Shown here: positions 40,735 to 42,757 of the stretch, piece after piece
Numbering within the stretch: position 1 is the stretch's first letter
Layout of the letters: each line of letters starts with the position of its first letter
The notes under the pieces: generated by a model
What the model was told of the DNA's origin: nothing
The model's input: the letters and a program-made list of their open reading frames with translations, nothing else
Database searches by the model: none
Translations under genes and position numbers: made by a program
Origin: CAWULT01 sp963923455
GTDB taxonomy: Bacteria; Acidobacteriota; Vicinamibacteria; Vicinamibacterales; UBA2999
NCBI GenBank assembly: GCA_963923455.1
Contig: CAWULT010000029.1
Coordinates: forward strand, 1-42,757
Direction of reading: 5' to 3'
DNA: 42,757 nt

Positions 40735-41973
40735 CTACATCAGGTGCGCGCGCACCACGGCGTCGTTCAACTCGACGCCGAGCCCTGGCCGGGTGGGTAC
40801 CTCGATCGTGCCCGTGTCGAACCGCTCGGGCGGCGACACCACTTCGCCGCGCCAGGGCACCTCACCCCACTGCAGCTCGATCAGCCGGAAGTTGTCGATG
40901 ACGGCGCACACCTGGACACTCGCCGCCGTCGAGACCGGGCCGCTCGGGTTGTGCGGCGCCACGGCCACGCCGTCGCGCTGGGCCGCGGCCGCGATGCGCG
41001 TCAGCTCCAGCAGGCCACCACAGTGCTTCACGTCCGGCATGATCACGTCCACCGTGCCCTTGCGGCTCAGTTCGGCGAAGCCCGGCACCCCGAACAGCAC
41101 TTCCCCACCCGCCATCGGCTGCGTGATGCGGCGCCTGATCTCGCGCGTCTCGTCGATGCGCTCGGGCGCCACCGGCTCCTCGTACCAGGCGAGCTTCGCC
41201 GGCTCGAGGCGCTTCGCCACACGCTCGGCCAGCGCCACGTCGAAGAAGCTGTGACAGTCGACCATCACCTCGACGTCGGGGCCGACGGCCTCGCGAATGG
41301 CCACCGTCGCGGCGATGCCGCCTTCGACGGCCGACTCGATCACCGAGGCCGGTGAACCGGCGGGCGGGAAGCCGTCCCACGGCGCGGCCTTCACCGCACG
41401 GAACCCCTCGCGAACGGCGGCGCGCGCCGAGGCGGCAAAGCCCGCGGGCGTCCGAGGGTTCGTCGCGCGGTTGACGTTCGCGTAGACGGGCAGCGTCGTC
41501 CGGATCGCGCCGCCGAACAGCGTCGCCACCGGCACGTCGAGGGCCTTGCCCGAGAGATCCCACAGCGCCTGCTCGATGGCGCTGAACGCCGTGGCCGAGA
41601 CGAGGCCGCCCCTGGCCGCGAGCCCCATGCCCGCCTGGCGGTAGGCCCCGATCTCGAGCGGCGACTTGCCCTCGATCAGACGGAAGAACGCGCGCAGCTC
41701 CTGCTCCATCCGCGCGGCGTCCTGCTTCGTCGTGTTGGCGAAGCCGAACGCGTCCGACGCCTCGCCCAGGCCGGTGAGGCCGGCATCGGTCCGCAGGCGC
41801 ACCAGCAGCCACACCGTCCGCGCGGTGGCGCGCACCGGCAGGAGTTCCACGCCGGTGACCCGCAGCTTCGGCGCGGCCGCGACGACCAGCGGCGACAACA
41901 ACACCCCGGCCGCCGCACGGGCTCCAGCCCCGAGGAACGACCGCCGATCGATGCCTCGCGGGCGCCCGGTCAT
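40735..41973 (-). CDS. Tat-exported enolase-superfamily (mandelate racemase/muconate lactonizing) enzyme
   Basis: 412-residue enolase-superfamily protein with a Tat signal (IDRRSFLGAGARAAAGV). Barrel motifs: lysine in VKAAPWDGF, metal ligands in VMVDCHSFFD, WYEEPVAPE and GGEVLFG, and a His in APHNPSGPVS. The HNPSGP turn resembles sugar-acid dehydratases (galactonate dehydratase-like). It would abstract the alpha-proton of a carboxylate and dehydrate or isomerise it. The ATG overlaps the glutathione peroxidase stop (ATGA at 41970-41973). Tat-exported members are rare outside Acidobacteriota. The substrate is probably a sugar acid. Confidence 0.88.
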   Translation of the reverse strand: MTGRPRGIDRRSFLGAGARAAAGVLLSPLVVAAAPKLRVTGVELLPVRATARTVWLLVRLRTDAGLTGLGEASDAFGFANTTKQDAARMEQELRAFFRLIEGKSPLEIGAYRQAGMGLAARGGLVSATAFSAIEQALWDLSGKALDVPVATLFGGAIRTTLPVYANVNRATNPRTPAGFAASARAAVREGFRAVKAAPWDGFPPAGSPASVIESAVEGGIAATVAIREAVGPDVEVMVDCHSFFDVALAERVAKRLEPAKLAWYEEPVAPERIDETREIRRRITQPMAGGEVLFGVPGFAELSRKGTVDVIMPDVKHCGGLLELTRIAAAAQRDGVAVAPHNPSGPVSTAASVQVCAVIDNFRLIELQWGEVPWRGEVVSPPERFDTGTIEVPTRPGLGVELNDAVVRAHLM

Positions 41974-42461
41974 CGGGAGGCGCCGAGTTGCGCCGCCACG
42001 TCCGCGTCGATGTCCTCGGGCGACGTCTGCGGAGCGTACCGCTTGACCACCTCGCCCGTCGCACTGACCAGGAACTTCGTGAAGTTCCACTTGATCGCCT
42101 CCGTCCCGAGGGCCCCGGGGCGCGCCGACTTCAGCAGCGCGAAGAGCGGGTGCGTGCCCGCGCCGTTGACGTCCACCTTGGCGAACATCGGAAACGTCAC
42201 GTCGTAGGTGGTGCTGCAGAACGACGCGATCTCGGCCTCGCTGCCCGGCTCCTGCGCACCGAACTGGTTGCACGGAAACCCGAGCACCGCGAAGCCGCGG
42301 TCCTTGTATTTGCGGTAGAGCGCCTCGAGTCCCGCGTACTGCGGCGTGAAGCCGCAGCGGCTCGCGACGTTGACGACGAGCAGCGTCGTGCCGCGGTACG
42401 CCGCCATCGTCTGCGGCGTGCCATCGATGGTCGTGACGGAGATGTCGTAGAGGCTGGGCAT
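41970..42461 (-). CDS. Glutathione peroxidase family protein
   Basis: 163-residue thioredoxin-fold peroxidase. The catalytic tetrad parts are visible: Cys in NVASRCGFTPQY, Gln in FPCNQFGAQEPG, and Trp-Asn in IKWNFTKFLV. The Cys (not selenocysteine) form typically uses thioredoxin as reductant. No signal peptide, so cytoplasmic. The ATG follows the receptor stop by 2 bases and overlaps the enolase-superfamily start downstream by 4. Its link to the receptor and dehydratase is unclear; it could protect against peroxide made by oxidative catabolism. Confidence 0.93.
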   Translation of the reverse strand: MPSLYDISVTTIDGTPQTMAAYRGTTLLVVNVASRCGFTPQYAGLEALYRKYKDRGFAVLGFPCNQFGAQEPGSEAEIASFCSTTYDVTFPMFAKVDVNGAGTHPLFALLKSARPGALGTEAIKWNFTKFLVSATGEVVKRYAPQTSPEDIDADVAAQLGASR

Positions 42462-42463
42462 GG

Positions 42464-42757
42464 TCAGTAGGTGATGCGCGCGCCCACGCGGAACGCCCGC
42501 GCCGGCTGGACGAGCGTGCTCGTGCGGAACCCGGGGCCGGTCACCACGTCCTCCTCGACCTCGTTCCGCGTGTCGAGCAGGTTGAAGCCCTCGAGGAACA
42601 CGCCCACCCGGCGGCCGCCCGCCGCGAACGTCTTCTCCACCCGGGCGTCGAGCGAGATCGTGAACGTGTAGCGCTGGCCCCCCCGCGGATAGGTCTGCAC
42701 GGGCTCGACGCCCTGGCCGAGCCCCGCCGGCAGCAGCAGCCGCGAGAACGGCTGGCC
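42464..42757 (-). CDS. C-terminal end of a TonB-dependent receptor, truncated by the window
   Basis: The final 97 residues of an outer-membrane receptor; the frame is open to the right edge. The segment TYPRGGQRYTFTISLDARVEKTF, then VFLEGFNLLDTRNEVEE and the ending ARAFRVGARITY, is typical of the last barrel strands of Oar-like receptors. The protein ends in tyrosine, another accepted barrel-insertion residue. It lies 2 bases upstream of glutathione peroxidase and is probably the first or a middle gene of the operon. Confidence 0.75.
   Translation of the reverse strand, partial: GQPFSRLLLPAGLGQGVEPVQTYPRGGQRYTFTISLDARVEKTFAAGGRRVGVFLEGFNLLDTRNEVEEDVVTGPGFRTSTLVQPARAFRVGARITY

Overview
This is a GC-rich, densely coded bacterial segment that looks like a chromosome of Acidobacteriota, most likely class Vicinamibacteria. 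That placement is inferred from family content, not from any RNA gene. The window holds Oar-like TonB-dependent receptors with CarboxypepD_reg-type N-termini, an acidobacterial 'VWFA-related' protein directly downstream of one of them, a Ser/Thr kinase fused to a TolB/WD40-type propeller, DUF6152 and DUF6982-like proteins, and many exported oxidoreductases. I see no rRNA, tRNA, CRISPR array, insertion sequence, integrase or phage gene.

Layout. 2-4962 (+): the 3' part of an Oar-like receptor plus a VWA protein. 5022-7227: a Uma2-family protein, an exported DinB-like protein and a VapBC-type toxin-antitoxin pair. 7362-9963 (-): an IorA/IorB-type molybdenum hydroxylase, exported by Tat. 10060-16537 (-): a run of acyl-CoA dehydrogenase, CoA-ester lyase, tannase/feruloyl esterase and propeller kinase, divergent from a class III aminotransferase (16668-18002, +). 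18067-22273 (-): an MFS transporter, MmgE/PrpD and DASS transporter operon. 22345-23776 (+): a D-2-hydroxyacid dehydrogenase and a DCC-family thiol oxidoreductase. 23879-30246 (-): a tight six-gene operon in which every product has a signal peptide (PQQ dehydrogenase, soluble sugar dehydrogenase, double-VOC protein, HpcH/HpaI-type aldolase, an unnamed exported family, DUF6152), preceded by a possible 38-codon gene.

30533-31326 (+): two small conserved or hypothetical proteins, closed by a 20-bp perfect hairpin. 31470-34589 (-): a complete 1039-residue Oar-like receptor with a good promoter. 34830-35660: a CPXCG zinc-ribbon protein divergent from a TMEM175-type channel. 35697-38763 (-): aldehyde dehydrogenase, 3-hydroxyisobutyrate-dehydrogenase-like enzyme and carboxymuconolactone decarboxylase, then an MmgE/PrpD remnant. 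38896-40019 (+): an ArsR-SRPBCC pair with a clear operator. 40050-42757 (-): a receptor tail, glutathione peroxidase, Tat-exported enolase-superfamily enzyme and DUF998 protein.

Together the genes suggest a life on plant-derived esters, aromatics, sugars and organic acids. Receptors would take up material at the outer membrane. Tannase and exported quinoprotein, molybdenum and aldolase-type enzymes would start catabolism in the periplasm. MFS and DASS carriers would import the acids, and CoA enzymes, aldehyde dehydrogenase and 2-hydroxyacid dehydrogenase would finish oxidation. The substrate chain is inference.

Start codons were chosen by ribosome-binding site, signal peptide and overlap with the preceding gene. 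No gene-free stretch exceeds 300 bases. The longest is 5607-5881, where I see no convincing structure apart from the ribosome-binding site of the DinB-like gene.
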